DNA of 64,000 nt from Ampelocalamus luodianensis. Taxonomy: Eukaryota > Streptophyta > Magnoliopsida > Poales > Poaceae. Numbering within the stretch: position 1 is the first letter of the stretch; each line of letters begins with the position of its first letter. Location: positions 537,501-601,500 of the forward strand of contig CM070617.1 of assembly GCA_036346255.1 (NCBI GenBank), given 5' to 3'. This document shows, one piece after another, positions 34,701 through 46,000 of this stretch. Both the position numbers and the translations under genes were made by a program. The notes beneath the pieces are model-generated. The model did no database searches. It was given only the letters and a program-made list of their open reading frames with translations, and had not been told where the DNA came from.

Positions 34701-35431
34701 GGGACTATTCTTGGAGACGTGGACACTATTGGCCTCCTGCTTATCAAAAATTCCAAATCTAGCATCTCTATCATACGAAAATTCCAACTCTAGCCTCCTC
34801 CTTCCACTGCTGCGCTGGGAAGGCAGAGCTAGGTGCTGCCCTCGGGGACAAGACACCTTGCCTCGCTGCCCACGGGACCGCAATGAGTGGTGGCAGCAAT
34901 TTTCTATTTAAGTATATTTTTTGGAAGAATTTATAAATATAGAAAATAAGCTCAAAAATTATGAAATTTTTGAAGCCTCCTGACACAGTCTACTTGGTTG
35001 TGTAATTTTTCAAAATTTTATCTATTCTAATTTTTCTAAAAATTCATTGAAATCCCTACAAACAAGATATTTAAATGATTTTTGAGAAAAAATAGAAAAG
35101 ATAAAATTTTGAAAAATTACACAACCAAGTAGACTGTGTCAGAGGCTCTAAACAAAATTTCATAATTTTTGAGCTTATTTTCTATATTTATAAATTATTC
35201 CAAAAATATACCAAATAGAAAATTCACATATACAGAGACGACCACTGCTGCGGTCCCAGGGCAGCAGGAAGGTGCTGCTTGTCCCGAGGGCAGACCTAGC
35301 TGCTGCCTTCCCGGCGCAGCAGGTGGAAGGAGGGGGCTAGAGTTGGAATTTTTGTGTAAAGGAGGCTAAATTTGGAATTTCTGATAACCAAGAGGTCAAT
35401 AGTGTCCACACTTCCTATTCTTGAGGGTCCC
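34701..35431. mobile_element. Foldback element with ~350-bp inverted arms
   Basis: Left arm 34701-~35035 and right arm ~35085-35431 are near-perfect reverse complements around a ~50 bp centre. They share GGACTATTCTTGG / CCTATTCTTGAGGGTCC ends, GTGGACACTATTG, CAACTCTAGCC, and a central ACACAGTCTACTTGGTTGTG with its complement. The transcript would form a long hairpin. No protein coding. Confidence 0.85.
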
Positions 35432-35663
35432 GAGGGGATTGATTTGCGTTATTTTCAATCGGCAACTGTAACCCTAACAAGACCATAACAACGTACATGG
35501 AGCGTTGTAATGCGGTGGTTGTTCCACACATTCGATTTGGACCATACTGTTTGACGAGGATCTAACAATTCTCGTCTTATCATTTATCTGTAATTATTAT
35601 GGGTAAATATGACGTTATATGATTCTTGAGTATACCCCTTATAACTATAAGGGAGAAGCCAAC

Positions 35664-35945
35664 GAGGTGGTCGTAAGTCCTTCTACGACCACCTCCATAG
35701 TCGTAAGTCCTTCTAATGAGGTAATCATAAGTTCTCCTACGATCACTTCTGGTTGTAAGTTCTTCTACGATCAGTACCCAGTCGTAAGATTTTCTACGAC
35801 TACCTCATGATCGTAAATTCTTCTACGATCACCTCTGGTCATAAGCTCTTCTACGACCAATACTCAGTCGTAAGTCCTTCTACGACTACCCCATGGTCGT
35901 AAATTCTTCTATGACCAGCTCAGTTACGACCACCCCGTAATCAAT
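35664..35945. repeat. Array of about nine small palindromes (GTCGTA-N8-TACGAC)
   Basis: Each unit is about 20 bp: GTCGTA, an 8-bp loop such as AGTCCTTC, then TACGAC. Spacers of about 10 bp (CACCTCCATA-like) separate them. Several units keep symmetry although the arms differ: ATCGTA...TACGAT next to GTCGTA...TACGAC. The array lies inside the Mutator-like element. Confidence 0.8.
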
Positions 35946-36129
35946 TAGGCCCACTTGTCTGTAGGCTCTATTGATTACAAAATCTAAATAGTTAATGTAC
36001 GTTGTTATTATCTGGAATAACTGCACGTAACGCACCATTATCTCTGACAAGTAACTGCCAAACCACGTAACGCCGCGCTAGTTGCGTATGCACTTGCAAC
36101 AAGCCTCTTCTTTTGCACAGGCCCTGCTC

Positions 36130-36590
36130 ACATATCATGGTCACATGTTCGACCGTGGCGCAGCATCCCGGCCAGTACCTCTTTGATTATTTTAACAAGG
36201 ATGTGGTGATCCAAACCTGGAGTGCAAAGCTTTATGGTTACGGCGTGGTTGGCCATTTCACTGGCTATCCAACCTAGGAGCAACTTAGCTGGGCCACGGA
36301 TATTGATAGGCTGAAGGGAAAGGTTGGCCGACGATAGGTATGGCGTATCAGAAATGACATGAACGAAGCAGAGGTCAGGCGTCGTACGAAGAAGTGCTTC
36401 ATTTTGTAGGGAGTCTGAGCACACCTTCAAGAAATGCCCTACGAGAAATCCACGTGATGAAGGAGACATCGGCAGTCCGGACGGCGCCGCGGGAACCTCA
36501 TCCGACTGCCCCACTCGAGGCGGTCGACATGGCGGACATTGAGGTCGCGACCACGGGGAAAGGTTCGTCTTGTTGAAATATGTGGTGCTC
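36130..36590 (+). pseudogene. Remnant of transposon protein with zinc-knuckle-like motif
   Basis: The plus strand, over two frames with stops, gives DYFNKDVVIQTWSAKLYGYG, then RRIRNDMNEAEVRRRTKK-like sequence, and FCRESEHTFKKCPTRNPRDE. The last has the Cys-x4-His-x4-Cys part of a CCHC knuckle with the first cysteine lost. The order resembles the C-terminal part of plant transposon-encoded proteins. Stops occur in all frames. Confidence 0.5.
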
Positions 36591-36985
36591 AATGCTTTGT
36601 AATCTCATTTTGATTTGTCGAAAAATTAGATGATGACGTTGTGCTGAATGTTTTGTAATATCAGTGTGATTTGTCGACAAAATATACGAGGATGTTGCGG
36701 TGAATGTTATGTAATATCATTGTGATTTGTTGACAAAAAAATACGATGATGTTGTACTAAATGTTTTGTAATATCATTGTGATTTGTCCACAAAATATGT
36801 GATCAAAAATAGACAGAGATCGTTGTCACCAGTTGAAATGGCTACAGGATCCTGTCGCCATTGCCTATGCTACTGTAGCCATTTGGAATAGCGACAGGAA
36901 AATTTCGCTATTTCAAAAAAAACTGACTATTTATTTTTGTAAATTTTTTAAAAATATGATTATTTGAAGAAAAAAAATCTTAATT

Positions 36986-38041
36986 TTGAGGTGTGATCGA
37001 GAAAAAGTCCAAAAGAGAGGATTTCTTTTTTGTTCATGGCCTAAAGTGAAGATGATGCTGCATGCATGATTTGTGTTGCATTTTCTGTTGTTGTTTTTTG
37101 CGTTTGTGTTGGTTTTGGATGGATTGGAGTGGCATGCATCATCTGCCTAATGATGGTGTAGCATGCTTTGATTTGGGCGGTCTTGTTGTTAACTCTGTCC
37201 ATGTCCAACCATCAATTCAGATGCAGCCGGCTTCTTTCTCTTTCGTTCTTTCTGGCAGGCATGCTCCATGCCGGTGGACGGCCTTGTACTAACCACATCG
37301 TCGTCATCGCAGTCGCAGTCGCAGCGAGTCATCCGATTCGCCACGGCCCATGATCAAGATGGCCCAATCTATACTACTACTCGTACAAAATGAGATGGCC
37401 CATGTAAGCTCCGCTCTATTTTTCTTTCTCTTTTTTCTTTTCACCTCGGGAATAATAGTGCTAGACGTCCCAAGATTACATACAACTCAGGCTCAACATG
37501 ACTAAACATCTCCTACAGGCTATGTACAACGCAGCTAGGGATGGCAACTATGCCCAATTACTCGCGTGCATGCGAGTAAATACTCTAATAGGTACAGTGT
37601 TGTTTTTCTCCCGGTCCCCCCACGCTGTACACGTCAACAAGAAGAAGAGATCTAAAGAAATAATGTAGCAACATGAGCACCGGAGTTCAGTATACTAGAC
37701 TTGACATCTGGATTAGGGGTTTTAATTAAGCACAAGTTGATATATAAACCATCGTCATCAGAGTTGAGCAGAAGAATATGCCATGTCCTAGCGACCATTC
37801 TAAAACGCCACCGACTAGCGGAACGCCCCGCCCCGTAGGCTCCGCTCATGGGCCAAACGCGAGGAGAGAGCGATAAGAAAGACTAAAGAGGCCGGTCCAG
37901 AGGAGAGGAGAGGAGAGGAGAGGAGACAACCACCCGACGAAACAACACGACACAACGTCTTTCGCCTCATCTCTCTCTCTCACCCTCTCAGCCAGGCTAG
38001 GCTAGGCTAGGCTAGGGTTCCAGGGTTCCACTTCCACCACC
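36986..38041 (+). promoter_or_regulatory. RER1 upstream region
   Basis: Includes GGCCCA at 37345, 37361 and 37397 and TGGGCC at 37849. These are site II-type motifs frequent in promoters of constitutively expressed plant genes. A GAGGA repeat (37895-37924), a CT-rich stretch and a GCTAG pentamer repeat (37993-38015) lie in the likely 5' UTR. Regulation is inferred only. Confidence 0.35.
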
Positions 38042-41000
38042 ATGGACGGCGGCGACTCCGGCGGTGGGGGCGGTGCGGCGGCTGCGGCCAAGTGGCGGAG
38101 CGATGCGTCGCGGGCCTTCCAGTACTACCTCGACCGCTCCACCCCGCACGCCACGGGCCGCTGGCTCGGCACGCTCGCCGTCGCCGCGATCTACGCGCTC
38201 AGGGTCTACATGATCCACGGATTCTACATCATCACCTACGGCCTCGGGATCTACCTTCTCAACCTCCTCATCGGATTCCTCTCCCCCATGGTCGACCCCG
38301 AGCTCGATCCCTCCGCCGCCGCCGACGGCCCCGCCCTCCCCACCCGCGGATCCGACGAGTTCAAGCCCTTCATCAGGCGCCTACCCGAGTTCAAGTTCTG
38401 GTACGTACGACCTCACTCAGGTCTACCCATATATCATAGATATATCCCATTCTCACCCAGATCTCCCGTCAGATCGAGATCTCATCTCCCCCATATCTGT
38501 ATAATCACCTAGCTCCATCCTCTCCAGTGCTCTGAAGACCAATCACCACACTTAACGCAACCAATCGATCCCCTTCTGCACCTCTATGTAGCGGCCGTGA
38601 TCTGCTTAGTTCGGCTTTACCACGTCCAGATCGTTGGCCTCCTCGATCCTGGCCTGACGATAGTTGCTCAGATTAGTTGGGAATTTGGGCAAACCGAAAC
38701 CCCTCTGCCACTCACGGCCTGGTTATACTAGTGCTTCTCATGCTCTCAGCTACTGCTGATCCTATCTTGTCAACAAATGACCAATTTTTTTACATTGGCC
38801 AACCAACTGTGACATGTCATACCAATCAAACGATACTAGCAAACTGGGCCGAAAGACTACTGCTTCTCGAGTCGAGGCTGCTACAAAAGATCACAAGCCT
38901 GTGGTATCGTATCCTAAACTTATTATATTAGGGGTTGGGGTGCTACCATTGCCAAGGTCATTTAATTCCAAGTCAGGCTGCCATGTACTCCGGTTGGTTA
39001 CACAGTCCTTGTCAATTAGCGCTGAAGCATGCTGCCTTATAATTTAACTACTTACCACCTTTGTTCTTCTGTGCTCCTCGTTGCTACCCAATTTCTTGTT
39101 AATGTTAATGCGTGGTCTACACACCTTGGCATGTTTGCCTGCATGATATCAAGGCTACAATAGGCACAAGGAAATGCAAACATCGTAGTGGGAAACTGCC
39201 CTCCCTCGCTGCGAAAGGGTGTTCACCTTGTTCTTATTTTCTTGTACACTGTAATCGTTGCCCTGTGGTAATCCAATTGTAAATTCTGCATGCCCATGTT
39301 TCTTGGCTAATACGGCAAATGTGTGCGCAACGAAAACCCATTTGACACCAGGGAAGAAGGAACCCACGCCCCTTGTGTGCGGTTGTGCCTACTGTCAGTG
39401 TCATGCAATCCAGCTCAAGTGTGGACCCTACCCCCAACAAATTCCCAACAGATTATAGGACTTTATACTCTCTTGGACTTGTCCACCAGCAACCCAACAT
39501 AGTATAAACCAATCATAACATGTCACCTCTTCAATCTCGCCATATCTCTCCTTGGGGATTCCAATGGATGAGGTGGGAAACAGTGGCTCCCCTGGTGTGG
39601 TGTTACTAGCTAATAACAGAGTGATTGCACCTATTGGTCCACCCCATAGGCAGCAACCTGTGATCAGCTGGGTTGATGAAATTGCTCTATCCACTGCCCA
39701 TGTGCTTGGTGCAGGGGGTTCTATGTTGCAAATTACAGCCTTGGGACCTTCCTCCCTAGCATCCTTCTGTGCACGTTTTTTTTTTTTTTTGCTATTGAGA
39801 TGGCTGGTTGTTTAGCATAGACCTTTTGTTACATAGGATGGATTTGATGTTAAACTAGCTACATTATGAGTTGCCACCCTGTTTAGTAGTTTGATTCATT
39901 TTATAGGTTGATGTGTTTCCTACCTTTCCAGATACTTTTTTGAAGCTCTTCTGGTAAATTTGCTGTTAGGACAAATTTGAAGTGTTTTTGTTTTGATTAT
40001 AAGTGAACAGTTATTGATGATGTCCATCTGAACCAATCAAAGTTTGTGGATTTACAGCAATGCTTTTTGAGGTTGTTTCATTGCAATGTTTGGTTCCGCT
40101 CTTCATTAATAGTTCATCATCACTAGTGATGAGTTTACATGTTCTCTGACAATAGAATTGGAGTACATCCATTGTGTGCCCGCGAAACTGTCATTAGATG
40201 CAAGGTTTCATTGGGAAAACTCTATCGGTAACATGCATAAATAGGTGCAGCTTGCATAATGCTCATCTATATATGTAATGCTTATAGTTTTATGTTGCAG
40301 TATTTCGGTGTGAATTTAGATGCGGTTCAACATGCCATCTAAAAGACGTGTGATTGCTCATTTTTCAGTATTTTGTGCACTAGTTCCTTTGTTTAATTAA
40401 ATCTGAAAAATTGGGCTTGTAGTTTCAAACCGATATATCCATAATATCCATTTGCTTATCTTTCAGGTATGCAATCACAAAAGCTTTTGTTATAGCTTTT
40501 GTGATGACTTTCTTCTCTGTATTTGATGTTCCTGTCTTCTGGCCCATACTTCTCTGCTACTGGATCGTTCTTTTCGTCCTCACAATGAAGCGCCAGATTC
40601 TGCATATGATCAAATACAAATATGTGCCCTTCAATGTCGGGAAGCAGGTTAGTGTATTGTGTACTGTTAAAATTGTGTAATTAATTATGTTTGTTCATCT
40701 GCTGAAGGTCAATTGTTGTGGGTTTCATGGGAGCTGCGTGTTTACCAGTTATTAAATGGCATTTTTCTATCTCTTCGAGTTTTGGGTTCATTAGATGTTA
40801 TCAGTCTGATGCGTGTATCATCTTTAGTTTTTTTTTTTTTTCATTTGTGATCTTCAACAAGTGCTTGTGATCTTCAAATTTACCATATTATTCAATCAAG
40901 TGTCACTTATCATTACATCTCTCATGATTTGTCCCAATTGTGTTGCCAGAAATATGGTGGGAAGAAGAGTGGCGCAAGCAGCAGTTCTTTGAAAGACTGA
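38042..41000 (+). CDS. RER1: RER1 protein (retention in endoplasmic reticulum 1)
   Basis: A Golgi membrane sorting receptor that returns escaped ER membrane proteins via COPI vesicles. Exons are 38042-38400, 40467-40647 and 40950-41000 (TGA): 591 bp and 196 residues, all junctions in frame. The N-terminus is Gly/Ala-rich. Then come RAFQYYLDRSTPH, transmembrane segments near 42-58 and 61-83, the conserved PFIRRLPEFKFWY (109-121), and transmembrane segments near 123-140 and 142-160. After those follow MKRQILHMIKYKYVPF and a C-terminal tail YGGKKSG. The order and length match RER1 throughout. The start ATG has a good context (CCACCATGG). Intron 1 is 2.07 kb and contains nothing I recognise beyond a T11-12 tract near 39779. 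Confidence 0.96.
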
Positions 41001-41235
41001 TTGCCAACCTACCCCGGTAGGAAAATGAAAAGGGCGACAAGATACTGTTGATGATATTCCATGTGCTAAACACCAAATGTAATACTTCATTCATATCTAG
41101 GGTTAGAAGGATGGATAATCACTTCTGTTTCTGACTTTGGGTCACGGTTTAGTTTTATATTGTGCTAGAGCGCTTTCTTGTACGAGTACATAGTGTGATT
41201 CTTTTCACCAAATATTGCAGCAGTAAGTGCACTTG

Positions 41236-41576
41236 CCTGACCCCTCGTCCAACGTGAGATTTCTCGTCTTATATCTGGTGAGCCATTGTTAGTTGTCGCC
41301 GACAAGGGCTAGCTATGTATCTGGTTTCCTTCCTCGAGACTTTAGAAGCTGGGTACAGGCCCCCAGCCGTGGGGGTAACTTTGCTAGGTTAATCTGGACT
41401 ACTGATTTCGTCCATGTTGATTTAGGGTTTGGGCGGTTTTGTGCTAAGTCTTTGTGCTACTGTATGCTGTCCGCATGGGATCCAACGAAGTCAAACACTA
41501 GTAAAGCAGAGGTTTGCTTTGGCCTTTGTATTTAGGTGAGAATCAGAATCTGGCATGGCATCGGTCGCATCGCGTC
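41236..41576. repeat. Direct repeat copy A flanking LTR (RER1 3' flank)
   Basis: 341 bp from CCTGACCCCTCGTCC to GCATCGCGTC, repeated at 43367-43683. Compared with copy B it has an extra TGGGTACAGGCCCCCAG-like 18 bp and one extra AATCAG hexamer. It abuts the left edge of the LTR. Confidence 0.9.
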
Positions 41577-43366
41577 CGGACCTTCGTAAAAAAACAGAGA
41601 TCCAATCTATGCAATTTTTACATAGGATTTTGATCGGCAAATCATATTTACCACAAATCGACTCATCGTTCGATTCGACCAATTAGTATCGATCTTCGCA
41701 TGCCGCAACCGGTTTTACGTGTCACGCGTCTACCCGATGGCGAATCCGGCCGGTAGGGGTATGTTGTTTCACGACCTTAGCGGCATGATCACGGTACATC
41801 GATTATTAATCTAGGTTCGATTCGATCAATCATATTGATCTTCGCATTCGCAACCGGTTTTACGTGTCACCGCTTCTACCCGATGGCGAATCCGACCGGT
41901 AGGGTATGTTGTTTCACGACCTTAGCGGCATGATCACTAAACCGGATCAATCCATTACGTAACTATACAATCGATCACATCGATCATACCGATTTACATA
42001 TCGCCATATGCAAATCACCCGAACCTATAACATGACAAAGAACCGCTCGATACCATCGTAGGGAAACGGGTAGGCTACACTAGCGCAAATTAAAAATTCT
42101 ACCGTAAACCAAGATCACCGCAGATTATAGATCACGGTCTTACCACTAGACGCGCAGCGCGGAAGTTGATGCGCGTCGGGGCGATGTAGTCGTACAAGTT
42201 GATGCAAGATGCGTCAGGCGTAGTAGTCGTACTACTTCTCGCCTCGTCGCGGTCCCACGCATGCCTCCTTTCTTGCGGTTCGTCCCAACGCCACGATGCG
42301 GCGCCTCAAAGGTATCCACACGCACGGAGGAAGCGACGACGCCGGACTACTAGATCCGCGCGGCGACTAGGGCGTGAGAGGGTGGCGCCGGGGTTTGAGG
42401 ATATCACGAAAAACTCAACCTCAACCGGTACGCCCCTACCCTCCTTTTATAGACGTCCTTATAATGGGCTTCTACAAATAGAGGCCCATTAGGACTCAAT
42501 GCCCATCTAATTCGGATCCAATCCGAATTAGGCTTCGACCCTTAAGTGTGTGACCTATGGTTCACATATGTTTAGACATGACGCGAGTACACATACTTGG
42601 TCAATAGTTGGTAGCGCCTCTAGCAAGACGTGCCAACTCCTAAACATACGTAAAGATCATATCGGACGAACCATCACAACGTTATGTACATGCCAATCCC
42701 TTTGCCTCACGATATTCTGGTCGAGCTCCAAGTCGACCACTCTTTCTCGATCCTGTGATCCGAATCCCTTACTAGGTTAACTCTTAACCTTAAGTAGCAT
42801 GGGCATGCATTTCGGATCCGATCACTCGAGGGCCCGAGATATCTCTCTCGGTAGAGAGGGGCAAATCCCATCTCGTGACCATGCCTCGCAAAGATGCTTC
42901 ATGACAAACCCGAAAGCTACCTTTATAACTACCCGATTCTTAAGTAGCGTTTGATAGCCCTAAGTAGGTCGATTCACATCTCAAGTACATGCGACAATCT
43001 CGGGTCTAAGGACAGGCGTACACATTGTGTAGAGAGAACCATAAGTATAAAAGCTATTCTCATGTTGGGTCGGTCCAACCCCATGTTCTAAACATGTGTC
43101 CACATTATTGGTTTGACATCTCCATGTCTATGACTCGTGAAACATGGTCATCAACCGATACATGTGCTAATCCATCATTCACGTGTGTCCTCACATGAAC
43201 TCCGACTAGGGACAACTTTAGAATAACCATACAAGTAAAGAGTTTCACAAACAAGTCACATACTTGTTAATCAACACAAAGGCAATATTCAAGGAACATT
43301 TATTAAATCATGGATACAATGAAATATCATCATCAATATGATTGCCTCTAGGGCATATCTCCAACA
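41577..43366 (-). mobile_element. BARE-like LTR (~1.8 kb), minus orientation
   Basis: The right edge is GGGCATATCTCCAACA, the complement of TGTTGGAGATATGCCC, the start typical of BARE/Angela-type Ty1-copia LTRs in grasses. Those LTRs are about 1.8 kb, as here. It matches the plus-oriented copy at 62322 (for example CTTGGTTTACG and GTAGCCTACC near its 3' end, complement at 42060-42110). A ~100-bp segment is repeated at 41691-41792 and 41837-41937. The left edge does not show a clean TG. No internal coding region, so it is a solo LTR. Confidence 0.75.
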
Positions 43367-43683
43367 CCTGATCCCTCGTCCAACGTGAAATTTCTCGTCT
43401 TATATCTGGTGAGCCATTGTTAGTTGTCGCCGACAAGGGCTAGCTATGTATCTGGTTTCCTTCCTCGAGACTTTAGAAGCCGTGGGGGTAACTTTGCTAG
43501 GTTAATCTGGACTACTGATTTCGTCCATGTTGATTTAGGGTTTGGGCGGTTTTGTGCTAAGTCTTTGTGCTACTGTATGCTGTCCGCATGGGATCCAACG
43601 AAGTCAAACACTAGTAAAGCAGAGGTTTGCTTTGGCCTTTGTGTTTAGGTGAGAATCTGGCATGGCATCGGTCGCATCGCGTC
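43367..43683. repeat. Direct repeat copy B flanking LTR
   Basis: 317 bp starting CCTGATCCCTCGTCC, immediately after the LTR end, and finishing at GCATCGCGTC. It is nearly identical to 41236-41576. Confidence 0.9.
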
Positions 43684-44038
43684 TCCAAGGCCTACTAGAT
43701 GATACGTAAATCGTGATCTGCAATTCTGCATGGTGGTATCAGAATGGAATAAATCAAGGGGTAGCTAGGGGTGTACTACTGCGTAGCATGATATATGTCG
43801 CCAGCTCCCCAGATTTCGCATACGACCGATCATTGGATATCTCTGCAAACAACAGACGCCAGAGACACACGACAAACAAACACCGAGCTCTACTAGCGCT
43901 AGTTACTGCATGCTGGTTCATCGGACATTGAGAATGCCGTGGCCAGCTTATTTAATCATGGATTATTGTATATCGGCTAACATGACAACAACATAACATC
44001 ACCGATCACCAACCAATCAAGATGATGATCCATCACTA
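43684..44038. other. Spacer between LTR region and IFR-like gene
   Basis: About 355 bp with no gene or repeat recognised. It includes the 3' region of the minus-strand IFR-like gene. Confidence 0.4.
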
Positions 44039-45158
44039 TCAGAGGAAGTTGTTGAGGTAGTCGTCGACGGTGGTGTATTTCACGTCCGGGTACAGCTCGC
44101 TCGCCCTCCGCCCCGAACGACGGCTCGATCTCAAAGTTGGTCAGCTCTCCCTTGCTTGATGTACGCCGCGTGCGCAATCGCCAAGGCCAAGTTCATCGGA
44201 AAAGGGGCCTCTGAAATTAAAGCCACAAATACACAGTTGATCGTGCACTGCACTGTAGATAGCTAGGTAGATAGTAGACGGTAAATCGAGTTCGTTGCTA
44301 ATGCTGACCCTCGATCACTACGTCCTCGGGGGCGTACTCCTAGTGAATCTCTTGCCGGTCTTCTTCTCCCAGAGCGACACCAGCTCGTTGTGCGACATGG
44401 TGTTCGCCGGCGGCTTGATGTACAGCGTCTTGTTCGCCGCCCGGGGTCGACCGACGCCCTGACCGTCTACGTGCCGATGCCCACCTCGTCGACGAACACG
44501 ACCTTGGTGTTGCCGTCGCCGAGGATGACGACGCTGTCCGTGGGGAGCGACTCGGAGACCTGCCCCCAAGCTGCGGAGCCAGTAGCTGGCGAAGAAGTTG
44601 GCGACGACGTAGGTGTAGGGTATGCCCTCCGCCTCGATGGCGCGGTGGAGGCCGGACTTGACGGCGAACGCGGACTTGGCCGTCTCCACGGCGTTCGTAC
44701 GGTCAACGTCCAGCCCGAAATCCGAAGGCAAGAACCTCTGCATGGCATGGCTGGCATGGCATGTAACTAGTATACATAAGGGACTACGTAAGCGGTAGCT
44801 AGAAATTAACCTTGACGTTCCCTGCGTCCTTGATGGCGGCGATGAGCTTGGTCTGGTCGGCGATCTGCGGCGGCCCCAGAGTCGAGATGACGACGTCCGC
44901 AGTCTTGATGGCGCTCACCAGGCTGCCATGGTCGTGCAGGTCACCCTTGAGGAGCGTGACGCCCGAGTCTTTGAAGCTCTTGAGCAGCTGCGCCTTGCTG
45001 GCCTGGTCGGAGCCGGACCCCGCAGGGGCGGCTTCGGTGTCCCTGACGAGGACGGTGGTCGGGTGGCCCAGCCGCGCGCTCGCCGACACGACGAGCTTGC
45101 CGATGAGCCCCGTGCCGCCCACCACCAGGATCTTGCTCTTCATCTCATCAGACGCCAT
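44039..45158 (-). pseudogene. Isoflavone-reductase-like NAD(P)H-dependent oxidoreductase, frame-disrupted
   Basis: Member of the isoflavone reductase/phenylcoumaran benzylic ether reductase family, cytosolic NADPH-dependent reductases of phenylpropanoid metabolism. Exon 1 (45158-44811) is intact: MASDEMKSKILVVGGTGLIG has the Rossmann GGTGxIG motif, followed by LGHPTTVLVRD. Exon 2 (44737-44309) begins RFLPSDFGLDVDR and keeps the family lysine region (VKSGLHRAIEAEGIPYTYV). It then shifts frame near 44574 (one extra G), meets TAG at 44469-44467, returns to frame near 44450 (ANKTLYIKPPANTMS) and loses it again near 44341. Exon 3 (44210-44039) has the expected C-terminus (APFPMNLALAIAHAAYIK ... 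VDDYLNNFL) with at least two further small indels. Splice sites are preserved. It is either a recent pseudogene or an intact gene in low-quality sequence. Confidence 0.85.
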
Positions 45159-46000
45159 CGATCTTCCTTGTCAATCGGCTCGATCGTTTTATGAAACAGG
45201 AGGAGGATTAGTTGTGATGATTATTCCATTTTCTACCTGGTAGTTAGGAGAGGATGGCTGGCTGGATAAAAAATTATCAGTCTTGCTAGTTTTAAGTCAC
45301 TTTGAATTTTTAAGTTTAAATTACTTTTTGTAATCATTAGATTTATATAAAAATTGATGTGTCATATGATTAGATATTGATCCAATGATCACAACAAATG
45401 ACTTATGCTTAAAAAAATTTCAATCACCTTATGAATAGATAATCCCAAAAATTATTTGGAGATTAGTTAATTTATTTGACCTTGTTTGTACGTACGTGTT
45501 TAGCTGGTTTGCTAGATCTTTTTACTACTACAAAACAATCTATACTGAACGTTTTATCACAGACGGTTCTGTGTTGTACTTATCACAGATAATTCATTTG
45601 AAACCATCTGTGATACGTAACTGTCACAGACGGTTTGTAACTAGAACCGTCTGTAACATGCATTATAAATACCTGGCCGTCCAGACTTACCCCAGCTGCT
45701 GCCTCCTCCCCCATTGTGTCGCCTTAGAGAGGAGAAGGAAGGGAAGGAAAGAGGTAGGGAGGAGAAGGAAAGAAGGAAGCTAAAGAGAGGAGGAAGTAAG
45801 GAGAAGGAGAGGAGGAAGAAAGTGAGGAGGATCTTGTGGGATATTTGGGATTTTGATCGCAAGCTCGAGGTAACGATCTGTAACCCTTTATATTTGCTCT
45901 AGGTTAATCGCTAATCAATTTTAATATGTTTGGTTAATAGGAAGAGTACTTGCGGTTTATTAATCTAATTTAACACTAATTTGTTACGTGCGTAGCGTAG

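Larger units (their letters stand above)
34070..36985. mobile_element. Mutator-like DNA element with long inverted ends (composite)
   Basis: The left end (34078-34215) and the reverse complement of the right end (36835-36985) share AAAAATAAATAG(C/T)C, CTACTGT, CCATTTG and TCGCTATTCCAAATGGC. This gives inverted ends of more than 100 bp, as in many Mutator-like elements. Inside are a foldback insertion, an array of palindromes and remnants of a transposon protein. No target duplication was resolved, so the outer limits are approximate. Confidence 0.5.

Noticed and set aside
35664..35945. Palindromic repeats with regular spacing, reminiscent of a CRISPR array
   Set aside because: Plant nuclear DNA. 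The spacers are short and themselves related, there are no cas genes, and the units lie in a transposon.
44812..45243. 143-codon plus-strand ORF
   Set aside because: Antisense shadow of the IFR-like exon 1.
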